Position numbers and translations under genes: made by a program. DNA of 64,000 nt, from positions 1 to 64,000 of the forward strand of contig NZ_JAFREN010000016.1 in NCBI RefSeq assembly GCF_017377505.1, in the 5' to 3' direction. A model generated the notes under the pieces. That model saw only the letters and a list, made by a program, of their open reading frames with translations, was not told where the DNA came from and made no database searches. Within the stretch, counting starts at the first letter, position 1, and every line of letters starts with the position of its first letter. Source of the DNA: Enterococcus sp. DIV0212c. GTDB taxonomy: Bacteria; Bacillota; Bacilli; Lactobacillales; Enterococcaceae. Shown piece after piece: positions 1 through 9,459 of the stretch.

Positions 1-42
1 GTTTTTGTCTTAAACTTTTTTTATTAAATCGTCTATAGCATC

Positions 43-1161
43 TCAGACAATTTTATCATCTAAGACTTGTTCTGTACTTCCCTTTTTAATCCTATAAATC
101 TTACTAATGTTAATAACCAAGGTTTTAATCACTGCATAGACAGGAATACAAATCAGCATACCAATGATTCCACCAACACTGCCTGCTGCGATCAAAACTA
201 AGATGATCGTTAATGGATGAACATTTAGCGATTTTCCCATCAACAATGGTTTAATCAAATTACCATCCAATTGTTGAATAACTAAAATCGACACTGCCAT
301 ATACAGCGCCTGCCACGGTGAAATAAACAAACCAACTAAAATCGCTGGAACCGCGCCAATAAATGGACCTACATAAGGAATAATATTAGTCAAACCACAA
401 AAAACAGCTAACAGTAAACTATATGGCTGATTAAAAATTGTCATAGCAATAAAACTTAGAATACCTATAATAAAAGCATCTAACACTGTACTACTAATAT
501 ACGCGGACAGCGTTTGATTCATTTCTTTGACTGTCTGGCGTAATTCACTGCGAATACTCTTTGGAAAAAAATGGGACATTGCATCTAAAAACTTATGACC
601 ATCTTTAAACATAAAAAACAAAATGAATGGCACAGTAAAAAGTAAAATAAAAAATCTCATCAATACTCCTACAATTTTAGAAAGGCTACTCGTTACGCCG
701 ACAATTGCAAAATTTAGAATATTACTGATCGTGATATTTGCATTGTCCAGCTGTTCTTGAATATTAAAACCTTTAAATGCTTCTAAATTACCTAAATCAT
801 TCAACCATTGATTCATTTCTTCCGCATAACTCGGAAGCGACTGGCTTAATTCTAAGGATTGATTTACCAGTTGAGGCACCACATTCATAGCGACCAATGC
901 AATCAAAACAAGCAAAATCAAAAAAGAAATCAAAAATCCTGCAATTCTAGGTAGACCTCGTTTCTCTAAAAAAACGACGATTGGGTCAAACATATAGTAT
1001 AAAAATCCCGCAACCAATAACGGCATAAAAACAGCCGATATCATTCCTAAGATGGGACTAAAAACATTTGGCATCTTTAGTAAAAAGAAAACTCCAATAA
1101 TTGTTAGTACAATTTCTACTGTCCAAAATAATAATTTTGATTGTTTAAATAGAGAGCTCAT
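43..1161 (-). CDS. AI-2E family transporter (membrane permease)
   Basis: Polytopic membrane protein of about 372 residues, the usual length of the AI-2E/UPF0118 family. It has hydrophobic segments near the N-terminus, a soluble stretch at roughly 110-160, and a C-terminal membrane block containing the family signature IPYVGPFIGAVPAI. Family members export autoinducer-2-like compounds or act as ion antiporters, and the substrate here cannot be told from sequence. I chose the ATG at 1161 because GGAGG lies six bases before it; an in-frame ATG at 1179 has no such site. It is divergent from the DUF92 gene. Family assignment is firm, function is not. Confidence 0.85.
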   Translation of the reverse strand: MSSLFKQSKLLFWTVEIVLTIIGVFFLLKMPNVFSPILGMISAVFMPLLVAGFLYYMFDPIVVFLEKRGLPRIAGFLISFLILLVLIALVAMNVVPQLVNQSLELSQSLPSYAEEMNQWLNDLGNLEAFKGFNIQEQLDNANITISNILNFAIVGVTSSLSKIVGVLMRFFILLFTVPFILFFMFKDGHKFLDAMSHFFPKSIRSELRQTVKEMNQTLSAYISSTVLDAFIIGILSFIAMTIFNQPYSLLLAVFCGLTNIIPYVGPFIGAVPAILVGLFISPWQALYMAVSILVIQQLDGNLIKPLLMGKSLNVHPLTIILVLIAAGSVGGIIGMLICIPVYAVIKTLVINISKIYRIKKGSTEQVLDDKIV

Positions 1162-1284
1162 ACAAAACCTCCAATACATGATACTTTCATTCTATCATTC
1201 TTTTTTAATATAAAAAGATTTTTTTCAAGTTAGACTGTTATCTTATACAAAAATTTCTCTCTGCTGTTAACAAGTATTCCATGA

Positions 1285-1290
1285 TATACT
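1285..1290 (+). promoter_or_regulatory. Extended -10 promoter element of the DUF92 gene
   Basis: TATACT is preceded by TG one base upstream (TGaTATACT), an extended -10 element, about 50 bases before the start codon. No good -35 hexamer is visible at 17 bases. Confidence 0.4.
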
Positions 1291-1338
1291 TACTTCGTAT
1301 TGGTAGTTTGCTGAGTCAATTACTTCAAGAGGTGTATT

Positions 1339-2166
1339 ATGACTATTTTATTATATAAGTTATTGCTAGGTTTTATCGTAGGCAGCTTAATTGGCGTGTT
1401 CTCTTTGATCACACATTTACTAACGAAATCTGGTGCTTTAGCTGTAATTTTTATTGCCACACTCGTTTGTGGATTCGGATGTTGGCCGACTTGGGGACTG
1501 ATGATTTTATTTTTTTGTAGTTCAGGATGTATTCATATAGCAAAAAATAAGTTCTTCGTTGCTAAAACGGAATCAATTGCCGAAAAAGGACATACAAGAG
1601 ACGCTTGGCAAGTACTTGCTAACAGCCTTCCAGCAGTTATTTCTTTAGTTCTTTTCTATTACACAGACCATCAACTATTTTTGATTGGTTATGTTAGTGG
1701 AATTGCCGGCGCAACTGCTGATACCTGGGGCTCCGAGATCGGTATTTTAAGTAAACAGGTTCCTCGTTCAATTACTTCATTTAAACCGATTGAACCTGGG
1801 CTTTCTGGCGGTGTTTCTGTACTTGGCAGTGTTGCTTCTCTTTGTGGTAGCTTGTTGATTTCAATAGTATTTTGGCTGATTTATGGTTGGTATCACGTTA
1901 CTTTACTTCCTACAAATTTTATAATCATGGTCCCCTTTATTTGCGGTGTAATTAATTCTCTTGTGGATAGCTTGTTAGGAGCAACACTTCAAGTAAAATA
2001 TCGCTGTACCATCTGTGGAAAAATAACTGAAAAAAAATACCATCATCTACAATACACAAAACAAATCAACGGTATTTTCTGGCTAACAAACGATTGGGTC
2101 AATTTTTTTAGCGGTTGTTTAACGGTTTTATTAAGCTGGGCTATGCTTTTTTTCCTACAAAACTAA
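1339..2166 (+). CDS. DUF92 family integral membrane protein
   Basis: 275-residue membrane protein of the DUF92 (TIGR00297-type) family. The signature GATADTWGSEIG and the following SGGVSVLG sit mid-protein between hydrophobic helices. Towards the C-terminus a CTICGK segment supplies a Cys pair, a recurrent family feature. About seven membrane segments are expected. The family includes plant phytyl-phosphate kinase relatives, but no role is established for the bacterial members, so none is claimed. AGAGGTG precedes the ATG. It is monocistronic and ends in a shared terminator with the convergent MgtC-like gene. Confidence 0.8.
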   Translation: MTILLYKLLLGFIVGSLIGVFSLITHLLTKSGALAVIFIATLVCGFGCWPTWGLMILFFCSSGCIHIAKNKFFVAKTESIAEKGHTRDAWQVLANSLPAVISLVLFYYTDHQLFLIGYVSGIAGATADTWGSEIGILSKQVPRSITSFKPIEPGLSGGVSVLGSVASLCGSLLISIVFWLIYGWYHVTLLPTNFIIMVPFICGVINSLVDSLLGATLQVKYRCTICGKITEKKYHHLQYTKQINGIFWLTNDWVNFFSGCLTVLLSWAMLFFLQN

Positions 2167-2209
2167 AAAAAGAAGGTCAACTTGAAAAATTCAAGAACCT
2201 TCTTTTTTG
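2167..2209. terminator. Bidirectional terminator between the DUF92 and mgtC-like genes
   Basis: Inverted repeat with arms AAAGAAGGT and ACCTTCTTT-type and an inner CTTGAA/TTCAAG pair, flanked by A and T runs. It can stop transcription from both convergent genes. Confidence 0.75.
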
Positions 2210-2225
2210 TAGTTGCCAAATTAGA

Positions 2226-2930
2226 CTAGATACTGACTAAACGTAATTTCGTTATATTTTTATAGATCGACAAATCTTCTATAACTTCTGCGTAAGTCAT
2301 TCCTTTTGGTAAATCAATCGTATAAATATTCGTGTAAATCTGCGTATCTTCTACTAATACCACATTAAAATTTACATCTTCAATTTCGATTTTATGTTCT
2401 TCAAAATATTGATTGATAAATTCTTTTGTTTCTTGCTTATGGATATAACGGATTTCTAGTTTTTTAGTTGTCGGTACATGGATTACTTTTCTAACTACAG
2501 TTAATGCAATAAATACACCAATGAAACTAGTAAGGGCAATTGCATAGTAGCCCATTCCGATTGCAATTCCTAAACCTGCTATAGCCCACAATGATGCAGC
2601 AGTTGTTAATCCTGTTACAGACTGCTTCGTGACAATAATCGTTCCAGCACCTAAAAAACCGATCCCGCTCACTACTTGAGCAATCAATCGCGCTTGGTCG
2701 GAACGAATCACACCAGTCAATTCCGGATGATTGATTGCATCTTGCAAAGCATTTGCAGCAATTTCGACTTGAATCAACGCAATGATCGTAGCTCCCATAC
2801 AAACTAAAATATGCGTCCGCATACCTGCTGGACGGTTCTTGTATTGCCGTTCAAATCCAATCACTCCACCAATCAGCATTGCCAAACATAGTCGTATGAT
2901 AATCTCAGGAACCGTTAAATTTATATCCAT
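2226..2930 (-). CDS. MgtC/SapB family membrane protein
   Basis: 234-residue protein with four to five N-terminal membrane helices and a soluble C-terminal domain from about residue 150. The N-terminal block carries the family hallmark GFERQYKNRPAGMRTH, followed by VSGIGFLGAGTI. MgtC-like proteins affect magnesium homeostasis and membrane energetics, notably by modulating F-type ATPase in pathogens. The C-terminal part resembles an ACT-like regulatory domain, which is inferred from its pattern only. AGGAGGTGGGAG lies upstream of the ATG. It stands alone between two terminators. Confidence 0.85.
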   Translation of the reverse strand: MDINLTVPEIIIRLCLAMLIGGVIGFERQYKNRPAGMRTHILVCMGATIIALIQVEIAANALQDAINHPELTGVIRSDQARLIAQVVSGIGFLGAGTIIVTKQSVTGLTTAASLWAIAGLGIAIGMGYYAIALTSFIGVFIALTVVRKVIHVPTTKKLEIRYIHKQETKEFINQYFEEHKIEIEDVNFNVVLVEDTQIYTNIYTIDLPKGMTYAEVIEDLSIYKNITKLRLVSI

Positions 2931-3011
2931 CGTACTCCCACCTCCTACTACTCTTCTATTTCATTATAGCACTAATTCAAATCAAGAGAGTGATATTCAT
3001 TTCTACAAAAA

Positions 3012-3046
3012 AAGTGCTTAGAATTTTTTATCAAATCCCAAGCACA
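3012..3046 (-). terminator. Rho-independent terminator of nagB
   Basis: On the minus strand, GTGCTT and AAGCAC arms flank an AT-rich loop and are followed by a run of T just after the nagB stop codon. Confidence 0.6.
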
Positions 3047-3055
3047 ATCTATTTT

Positions 3056-3757
3056 TTATAATTTACTTGCTGCAGCTTCATCTAGAATTACAACAACATC
3101 TGCATGGTTTTGTAATGCACTTGCTGGTAAATCAACAGAAACAGGTCCATCGATCATCCCTTTGATTGCATCAGCTTTGGCTTCGCCATACGCCATTAAA
3201 ATCATTTTTTTGCCTTTCATGATTGAACCGATTCCCATAGAAACAGCTCTTGTTGGTACATCTTCTACTTTTTCAAAATTACGTTTGTTCGCATTGATCG
3301 TAGATTCTGTTAATTCAACCACATGAGTTAAACTATCTAATGGAGTTCCAGGTTCGTTAAAACCAATGTGTCCATTTTGACCGATACCTAAGATTTGAAT
3401 ATCGATTGGATTGCTATCGATAATACTCTCATAGTGTTTACATTCAGCAGCTAAGTCTTCTGCTTTACCATTCGGTACATATGTGTTTTTGAATGGTTTT
3501 TTGTTGAATAATTGATCATTCATGAAGTAACGGTAACTTTGATCATCATCTCCGCCTAAGCCAACATATTCATCCAAGTTCACGGAAGTCATTTCTTTAA
3601 AATCTAAGTCACTTGTAGTCATCTCTTTATATAATGTTTCTGGTGTGCTTCCTGTAGCAAGACCTAAAACTTTTGCGCCATTGTTCATGCCTTCTTTAAT
3701 CAATTCAAATGCTTTTTTTCCGCCTTCTTCGGCGTTGGCTACTTTGATAATTTCCAT
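3056..3757 (-). CDS. nagB: Glucosamine-6-phosphate deaminase
   Basis: Converts glucosamine-6-phosphate to fructose-6-phosphate and ammonia, the entry of amino sugars into glycolysis. The 233-residue length fits the short Gram-positive NagB form without the C-terminal allosteric extension of E. coli. Visible motifs are the phosphate loop [10 protein letters not shown] (31-40), NLDEYVG with the catalytic Asp at about 62, and [14 protein letters not shown] with the catalytic His and Glu at about 130-135. AAGGGAG precedes the start. nagA is not adjacent. A dyad matching a NagR/DasR-family operator lies at the promoter, so induction by amino sugars is likely. Confidence 0.95.
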   Translation of the reverse strand: MEIIKVANAEEGGKKAFELIKEGMNNGAKVLGLATGSTPETLYKEMTTSDLDFKEMTSVNLDEYVGLGGDDDQSYRYFMNDQLFNKKPFKNTYVPNGKAEDLAAECKHYESIIDSNPIDIQILGIGQNGHIGFNEPGTPLDSLTHVVELTESTINANKRNFEKVEDVPTRAVSMGIGSIMKGKKMILMAYGEAKADAIKGMIDGPVSVDLPASALQNHADVVVILDEAAASKL

Positions 3758-3784
3758 TGAAAAATTGCTCCCTTATGTTCATAT

Positions 3785-3798
3785 TTGGTATAGTCCAA
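3785..3798. promoter_or_regulatory. Candidate NagR/YvoA-type (dre) operator of nagB
   Basis: TTGGTATAGTCCAA is a dyad that agrees at 12 of 14 positions with TTGGTCTAGACCAA, the core recalled for GntR-family amino-sugar repressors (NagR, YvoA, DasR). It begins at the last base of the minus-strand -10 box and covers the expected start point, where a repressor would block nagB. The regulator gene is not in this window. Confidence 0.6.
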
Positions 3799-3803
3799 TT
3801 ATA
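3798..3803 (-). promoter_or_regulatory. Extended -10 element of the nagB promoter
   Basis: On the minus strand TATAAT is preceded by TG one base upstream (TGtTATAAT). The start point would fall near 3791, inside the candidate operator, leaving a leader of about 35 bases. No clear -35 box is visible. Confidence 0.55.
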
Positions 3804-3853
3804 ACACCGTATAAAAAAGATTTCTAGTATAAAATGCTTAGAAAACAAAAAAA

Positions 3854-3881
3854 ACATCTACTCTCTTTCGAGAATAGATGT
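3854..3881 (-). terminator. Terminator downstream of the LCP gene, end of the capsule locus
   Basis: Arms ACATCTA and TAGATGT with an inner TCTC/GAGA pair, followed on the minus strand by a T run, seven bases after the LCP stop. This is the only strong terminator I see after the capsule genes. Confidence 0.75.
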
Positions 3882-3888
3882 CATATGC

Positions 3889-5007
3889 TTAGTAGCCATT
3901 ACCTGAATAAGGACTCTCATCGACTGCCGCATTTGGATCAGTATAAGTAGCATTAGGGTCGACATAAGTGCTTGAATCATAGCCATATGTGGTATCTGCT
4001 GGCGCTCCGCCATATGCAGCAGCATCATTACCACCAACATAACTGTTATAGTTGCTATTATCCTTTGCCTGCATTTCTTCATTCTTAGCTAGACCTAATT
4101 GAGCACGTAAATTGGTTTGTACTTCATACAATTTCGTAGGATCTAATAATTGATAGTAAATGCTATTGATTTCTGTGCCTTCCCCATCCAATTGCAATGA
4201 GTCAATATCTTTAAAAGCAGTCATATATTTCTTTTGAATATCTACCATATTATCCCATGTTAAATCAGTTTTCACATTATCTTTTACTGCATCTAATATT
4301 TTTCTATATTTTGATACACCATCTAAACTTATGACTTTGTTGACAATTTTTTCAACAACTTCTCTTTGACGACGTTGACGACCAATATCGCCTTCTGGAT
4401 CTTCTTTACGCATACGAGCGTATGCTAGTCCAGTTTCGCCATCTAATTTGACTTTTCCAGCAGGAACAACAATACCATCTAGCGTAAACTCGCCAAGTGT
4501 ATTATTAACTTCTATTCCTCCAACAGCATCAATTAAATCTTTCATGCCTTTCATATTGATTGATACATAGTTGTCGATTGGAATATCCAATAACTCAGAT
4601 ACTGTATCAATAGCCATCTTCGCTCCACCAAATGCATATGCATGATTTAATTTATCTTCTGTTCCGTTACCGACAATCTCTGTCAAAATATCTCTATCCA
4701 AACTAATCATTGTGGATTTTTTTTCTTTAGGATTAATAGTAACTACCATCGTAGTATCCGAGCGACCTTGTTCTGTGCGACCTAGATCCCCAGTATCGAT
4801 TCCCATCAATAAAACAGAGAATGGTTCTTGAGCATCGATATTTACGGCTGTATCTCTTCTTTTAGAAGTCCGATCGATCGACTCATAAACCCCTTTAACT
4901 GTATATGTTGCATCAGAGTACATTTTAATTCCGTACGCACAAAAACCAGCAACTGAAACAAGAACCAATCCTAAAACAGTCAATATTACTTTTTTCCATA
5001 GTTTCAT
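3889..5007 (-). CDS. LytR-CpsA-Psr (LCP) family cell-wall polymer ligase
   Basis: LCP enzymes transfer undecaprenyl-linked glycopolymers to peptidoglycan outside the cell. The 372-residue protein has a short cytoplasmic N-terminus, one membrane helix (about 5-25) and an LCP domain with the features expected: DGRSDTTMV-type segment (read here as EQGRSDTTMVV), DRDI, and the Arg-rich GDIGRQRRQREVV. The last 70 residues are a low-complexity Asp/Asn/Tyr/Gly/Pro tail with two DPNA-type repeats, unusual in the family core. I chose the ATG at 5007 behind GAGGAAG. Its place after Wzx suggests it attaches this locus's polymer to the wall. Confidence 0.9.
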   Translation of the reverse strand: MKLWKKVILTVLGLVLVSVAGFCAYGIKMYSDATYTVKGVYESIDRTSKRRDTAVNIDAQEPFSVLLMGIDTGDLGRTEQGRSDTTMVVTINPKEKKSTMISLDRDILTEIVGNGTEDKLNHAYAFGGAKMAIDTVSELLDIPIDNYVSINMKGMKDLIDAVGGIEVNNTLGEFTLDGIVVPAGKVKLDGETGLAYARMRKEDPEGDIGRQRRQREVVEKIVNKVISLDGVSKYRKILDAVKDNVKTDLTWDNMVDIQKKYMTAFKDIDSLQLDGEGTEINSIYYQLLDPTKLYEVQTNLRAQLGLAKNEEMQAKDNSNYNSYVGGNDAAAYGGAPADTTYGYDSSTYVDPNATYTDPNAAVDESPYSGNGY

Positions 5008-5175
5008 AAGACACTTCCTCATTTTTTGCAAGAATAATTCATGATGTTTATTTTCTCACAATTTGAAACATGTCGCAACATATTTGGGGAATTGGCATGA
5101 TATCTTAATGTATTTGTAAAATAGTGTAGAACTAACTTCCCAATTCATTTCAAAAGACTATCTACAGATTTAAAT

Positions 5176-6576
5176 TCATTTTCCAACTTTCATAAAATTT
5201 TTTAATAATCCAAAAACAACATTTCTGTTTACAAATAGAGAACCTAGTACAGAAAGAAACTCTATAATTAACATTAATTTACCTGTTACAGTAAACAAAA
5301 TTATCATTTGGAAAAAAATTAAAACATGATTCATAGCAATATTGGTAAAATTTATTCTCGTTTCAACAAATTTTTTAGTATCTCTCTGTCTAATAATCCA
5401 CAAACATAAAAAACTAAATGATGAACTGATTCCAGCCCCCATAAGTCCAAATAAAGGTATGAAAATTAAATTACCCAAAATATTAATAAAAGCAGCAACA
5501 ACAGTTGTAGTAAAAACTCCTGTTGTTTTCTTTGCAGCTGCATAGTAATTACCTAAAAATCCTGCAAAACTGGAGTATACAACTGTTAATAACAAGAACG
5601 GAACAAATTCCCAAGAACTTTGAAATTTGCTTGAAACAATTATACTCATCATAGGTTTTAAAATGAACAAAATAACACTTGTTCCAAGAAAAAGAAATTG
5701 TGAGTACAATGAAAAGATTTTTGAATAAAATTTACTACTATCTTTCGAACCAAATTCTTCAATCGCAGATAATTGCCAGGCTTGGAAAAATATTGTATTT
5801 AAAACACTCAGCAAAGATGGAATTTTATTTGCCACAGCAAATATACCATTAGCTGTAGTACCAATAAAATATAGAATAAAGTATCGACTAATCGTATTAG
5901 TAATCCACCAAGCAATTGAATTAGGTATTAAAGGGACACTATATATTAATAGTCGCTTCATTTCTTTTTTATCAATCAGTGAAAAATCAATTTCTTGATG
6001 AAGTTTTAGCTTAGCCCAAAACCACATATTGGATAACACATTAGCAAATAATATTGACAACAGATAACCCTGAATTCCAAAATTAAACACAACCAAAAAC
6101 AATACATTTAGACTAGCAGTTAAGAAAGAAATAATTATTCCGTTAACTGCAAACATTCTTATTTTCTCTATTGCTTTAGCATACTGAGAAAATAACATTT
6201 GAAATAGCTGATTTATTAATATTAATACTATATAAATTCCATATTCAATATTTAACAAGTAAACAACAGGAATACATAGTAATAAAACCATTGAGCCTAA
6301 TAAGGAAATAAACATACTGTTAGTAAAAATAGTTTTCTTATCACTATTTGGTTCTATAGAAAATCTCAAAACAGAATCAAATACACTTAATGATACAATA
6401 GGCAAAAGCAATGATACAGTGGTAATAATCAAATCAGAAATACCAAAATCTCCTTGAGATAGTTTCAAAGTATATAATGGCAACATAAAAAAAGAAATAA
6501 GCTTACTACCTAAATTACCAACAGCAAATAACAAAGAGTTCCCAGCTAATTTTTTATATTTGCTTTTTTGTTTCAT
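5176..6576 (-). CDS. Wzx-type polysaccharide flippase (MATE/MOP superfamily)
   Basis: 466-residue membrane protein with about 12-14 hydrophobic helices and few charged residues, of the polysaccharide biosynthesis (RfbX/Wzx) family. The N-terminal pattern NSLLFAVGNLGSKLISFFMLPLYT is typical of these flippases (shown here only as its key residues: a GNxGSK turn followed by FFMLPLYT). It would move the undecaprenyl-diphosphate-linked repeat unit to the outer face before Wzy polymerises it. Its start lies four bases from the stop of the epimerase-like gene, so translation is probably coupled. A 168-base gap separates it from the LCP start at 5007. Strongly AT-rich, like the rest of the variable block. 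Confidence 0.88.
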   Translation of the reverse strand: MKQKSKYKKLAGNSLLFAVGNLGSKLISFFMLPLYTLKLSQGDFGISDLIITTVSLLLPIVSLSVFDSVLRFSIEPNSDKKTIFTNSMFISLLGSMVLLLCIPVVYLLNIEYGIYIVLILINQLFQMLFSQYAKAIEKIRMFAVNGIIISFLTASLNVLFLVVFNFGIQGYLLSILFANVLSNMWFWAKLKLHQEIDFSLIDKKEMKRLLIYSVPLIPNSIAWWITNTISRYFILYFIGTTANGIFAVANKIPSLLSVLNTIFFQAWQLSAIEEFGSKDSSKFYSKIFSLYSQFLFLGTSVILFILKPMMSIIVSSKFQSSWEFVPFLLLTVVYSSFAGFLGNYYAAAKKTTGVFTTTVVAAFINILGNLIFIPLFGLMGAGISSSFSFLCLWIIRQRDTKKFVETRINFTNIAMNHVLIFFQMIILFTVTGKLMLIIEFLSVLGSLFVNRNVVFGLLKNFMKVGK

Positions 6577-6580
6577 TTAA

Positions 6581-7648
6581 TCATTCCCAACTTCTCTTTG
6601 TATTGATGTAGTTTAAGTAATACTTCACTTTATTTTTAAAGTTGGCATCTGTCAAAGGTATTTTTGAGCCAACTATTTTGTCCATTCTACCTTGTAACGA
6701 ATAATTAAACTCTAAACTATTAGCATGAACAAGTCCATATTCTACTTCTTCCGAAAGACCATCGGTTACTGATTTAAGCTGATCTTGAGTAATGTTGATA
6801 AAGTCCAAAATTTTACTATTATCCATCACACGATTATACATCCTGTCATACTTAATCTGATATTGATTATCAACTATTTTTGAATAAGATTCGTAATCCA
6901 CAGAAAATAAATGTAATTCAGCACATTCTTGATAAATTGAAGCAATCTCATACCAATATTTACTTTCACAGGTTACCACATTAAAATCTTCTGAAAAAGC
7001 TGCTTCATTATTTGTCAGTGAAGCAATCATGAACCCAACATCTCCCGCCCATGTCATAGTTGTCTTTTTATTCAAAATGCTTTCCGCTACTGCTACTGGT
7101 AACTTCAGCTTGGATCGCAAAATAACTGATTCAGCTTCTAATGTCGCTAACTGAAATCTATTTTTCGAATAAGTAATCGATGGTCTTAAAATAGTCCAGT
7201 TTTTCAAAATATGTTCCCGCAAAATATTTTCCTGTCTTGCTTTGGTTAGCGCGTATTCGTCGGTTTCCAAATAATCCTGATCCTCGCATATATCAAGTAA
7301 TCGAGGCGAATATTCTGTAATTGGTTGACTGCTATCTGCAAAAACTCTATATGTTGACAAAAATAAATAATGTTTCGTACTTGATAATAATAAATCTACT
7401 CTAGATCGAAATTCTTCAGTACTATATATCATGAAATCAACAATTGCATCCCATTGCTTTGAAAGACAATCATTTAAAAAAGATGTGTCATGTGCATTAC
7501 CTTGAAGATAGACTAAGTTACTATCCGATGATTTTCTCAAAGATCTACTTGTAACATATACCTGGTAATTTTTTTTAAGAAGTTCTGGTATTAAATATAC
7601 GCCCATTGCACCAGTTCCACCTAGCAAAAGTACTTTTTTTCTCAACAT
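6581..7648 (-). CDS. NAD(P)-dependent epimerase/dehydratase-like protein (extended SDR)
   Basis: 355-residue Rossmann protein with GGTGAMG at residues 9-15 for NAD(P) binding and YALTK (Tyr and Lys three apart) around residue 130 as the likely catalytic pair, both standard for extended short-chain dehydrogenases. It is longer than a minimal epimerase and its last 100 residues are not recognised. The start is two bases from the stop of the ThDP-enzyme gene, and the flippase follows four bases later. The tight spacing suggests it acts on the product of the ThDP enzyme or on its sugar acceptor. The substrate is not predictable from sequence. Confidence 0.75.
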   Translation of the reverse strand: MLRKKVLLLGGTGAMGVYLIPELLKKNYQVYVTSRSLRKSSDSNLVYLQGNAHDTSFLNDCLSKQWDAIVDFMIYSTEEFRSRVDLLLSSTKHYLFLSTYRVFADSSQPITEYSPRLLDICEDQDYLETDEYALTKARQENILREHILKNWTILRPSITYSKNRFQLATLEAESVILRSKLKLPVAVAESILNKKTTMTWAGDVGFMIASLTNNEAAFSEDFNVVTCESKYWYEIASIYQECAELHLFSVDYESYSKIVDNQYQIKYDRMYNRVMDNSKILDFINITQDQLKSVTDGLSEEVEYGLVHANSLEFNYSLQGRMDKIVGSKIPLTDANFKNKVKYYLNYINTKRSWE

Positions 7649-7650
7649 AA

Positions 7651-9429
7651 TTATCTCCTGATTACTTTCTTTAATTTATTAAGTGTTTCTTTAGACAATT
7701 TTGTTTTAACAGTATCTTTAACCTTCCCTTTCAAGGTAAATTTATTATCCAATAAATGGATCGATTTTAATGCATCTGACTCTTGTTTAAAATCAGTAAA
7801 ACACTCAAATACCATTGCATGATCACTAGTAATATCCACAAATTTTTTCAAATTTCCACTAAATTCTTCTTTATTTTTAGCTGATATATAAACATAACCT
7901 AAAGCTTCAACCCACGCTTTGATTGGGGTTTCACCTCGACTATCAATTCCAGTATAGTGATTAGCAGCAGCAACAAATTCATCAGCCTTTTCACCTAATG
8001 TAGCACCTATATGTGAATAATTTTTAAATTCTACACCACCACCATTATTAATTACCAATATCCTCAAGTTTTTTCCAATATGCCTATTTCCCAATGAATT
8101 CATATCGTAAAAAAAAGCTAAATCTCCAACTATTCCAAAATGAACTTTCTCAGGTGAAGCTAAAGATGCGCCTACTAATGAAGACAAGCATCCATCAATG
8201 CCAAATCCGCCTACATTTGAGTTTGTATTTATAGATTGATCATATTCGAAAAAATTGTTGCTACGTAAACTATTTAAGATTCCAAAATGTATAATTGATT
8301 GCTCAGGTAAAGAATTAGAAACTTGATTAGCCATCCATAAATTTGAAAAAGGTAATTCTGGAATTTCTGCTCTTAAGGTTAAAAGATAATTTTCCCATTG
8401 TTTTAAATATGTATTTTTTCCACTTTTTTCTCTTTGTTCCGTCATCTTTTTAAAGAATAATAATTCTTCACAATAAAACACATATGCTAATTTTTTGAAT
8501 TTATCTTTTATCAATCCATCGTTAGAAACACGCCAGACTTTTGCATTAGTCGCTTCTAAATATCCCATTGTCTCGTAATCACCAGATACTTCTCCAATGT
8601 GAATAATTAAGTCTGGAGATAATTTTTCGTTCATCACATGTTCAGAACTAGCATTAGCGCAGGCTAATGAACTTAAAACTCTACCATACCCATTATAAGA
8701 GCTAGTATGATCACACAAAACAACTGCATCATATGTTTTGCAAAAATTTTCAATAACTTCTGTTTCTTCCTTCGAAAAAGCTTTATGGCTACCGATAAAA
8801 ATTGCTGTTTTAGTTGTATATAAAATTTCAGGATACTCATCATAGTATCTAATACTTTTAACAACATTTACCTTGGGTAAAGTTTTAGTTCCAAATGATC
8901 CCAAATAAGAAGTAGGTAAATTAAGATGTATAGGACCACCACCATCCTTTTTTAGTTCAAGAAATGCTTTATTAACTAAATGATTACAATACCAAAAATC
9001 TTTTGAATCTTTAACAACAGGTAATTGTACAGAAATTTTTACGATATCATTTTGTAATGCCGTTCTATCAATTGTTTGAGCAACTAGATTTCCAATATTC
9101 TCATTCCCATTAGTAGATGTGATTGCTATAATAGGGAGTTTCCTATAGTATGCTTCTGTTAATCCTGAAATATAATTTCTTGATGCAGTTGCTCCCGTAC
9201 AAGATAAAGCTACCGTTTCTCCGCTTTCAGCAGCTAAACCACATGCTATATATGCTGCAGATCTTTCATCAACAGAAGAATACACTTCAAAAAATGGATC
9301 GAATTGGACACTCTCCAAAATTGGTATATTAGTAGTTCCTGGTGACACTACTAATTTTTTTATTCCATTTTCTTTTAGTAAAGCCAATACAATCTGAGCA
9401 TTTACTTCATCAGTATAATATTGTGTCAT
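7651..9429 (-). CDS. ThDP-dependent enzyme of the MenD/acetolactate-synthase type
   Basis: 592-residue thiamine-diphosphate enzyme. The N-terminal PYR domain shows VSPGTTNIPI and VDERSAAYIACGLA, whose Glu is in the position that activates the cofactor. The C-terminal PP domain has GDLAFFYDMN followed about 25 residues later by NNGGG, the usual GD...NN ThDP/metal motif. It resembles MenD (SEPHCHC synthase) in order but lies among capsule genes with no other menaquinone genes. The inferred role is carboligation or decarboxylation that builds an unusual sugar or an acyl substituent. Start: ATG at 9429 behind AGGAGAAGG. Family is firm; reaction unknown. Confidence 0.8.
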   Translation of the reverse strand: MTQYYTDEVNAQIVLALLKENGIKKLVVSPGTTNIPILESVQFDPFFEVYSSVDERSAAYIACGLAAESGETVALSCTGATASRNYISGLTEAYYRKLPIIAITSTNGNENIGNLVAQTIDRTALQNDIVKISVQLPVVKDSKDFWYCNHLVNKAFLELKKDGGGPIHLNLPTSYLGSFGTKTLPKVNVVKSIRYYDEYPEILYTTKTAIFIGSHKAFSKEETEVIENFCKTYDAVVLCDHTSSYNGYGRVLSSLACANASSEHVMNEKLSPDLIIHIGEVSGDYETMGYLEATNAKVWRVSNDGLIKDKFKKLAYVFYCEELLFFKKMTEQREKSGKNTYLKQWENYLLTLRAEIPELPFSNLWMANQVSNSLPEQSIIHFGILNSLRSNNFFEYDQSINTNSNVGGFGIDGCLSSLVGASLASPEKVHFGIVGDLAFFYDMNSLGNRHIGKNLRILVINNGGGVEFKNYSHIGATLGEKADEFVAAANHYTGIDSRGETPIKAWVEALGYVYISAKNKEEFSGNLKKFVDITSDHAMVFECFTDFKQESDALKSIHLLDNKFTLKGKVKDTVKTKLSKETLNKLKKVIRR

Positions 9430-9459
9430 TTTTCCTTCTCCTAACATAAATTGTATAAT

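Noticed and set aside
2527..2802. Frame inside the mgtC-like gene in a different register
   Set aside because: Cysteine/serine-rich composition typical of an out-of-frame reading, with no start signals.
7651..9429. Calling the ThDP enzyme menD
   Set aside because: Domain order is similar, but no menaquinone gene is adjacent and the context is a capsule locus.
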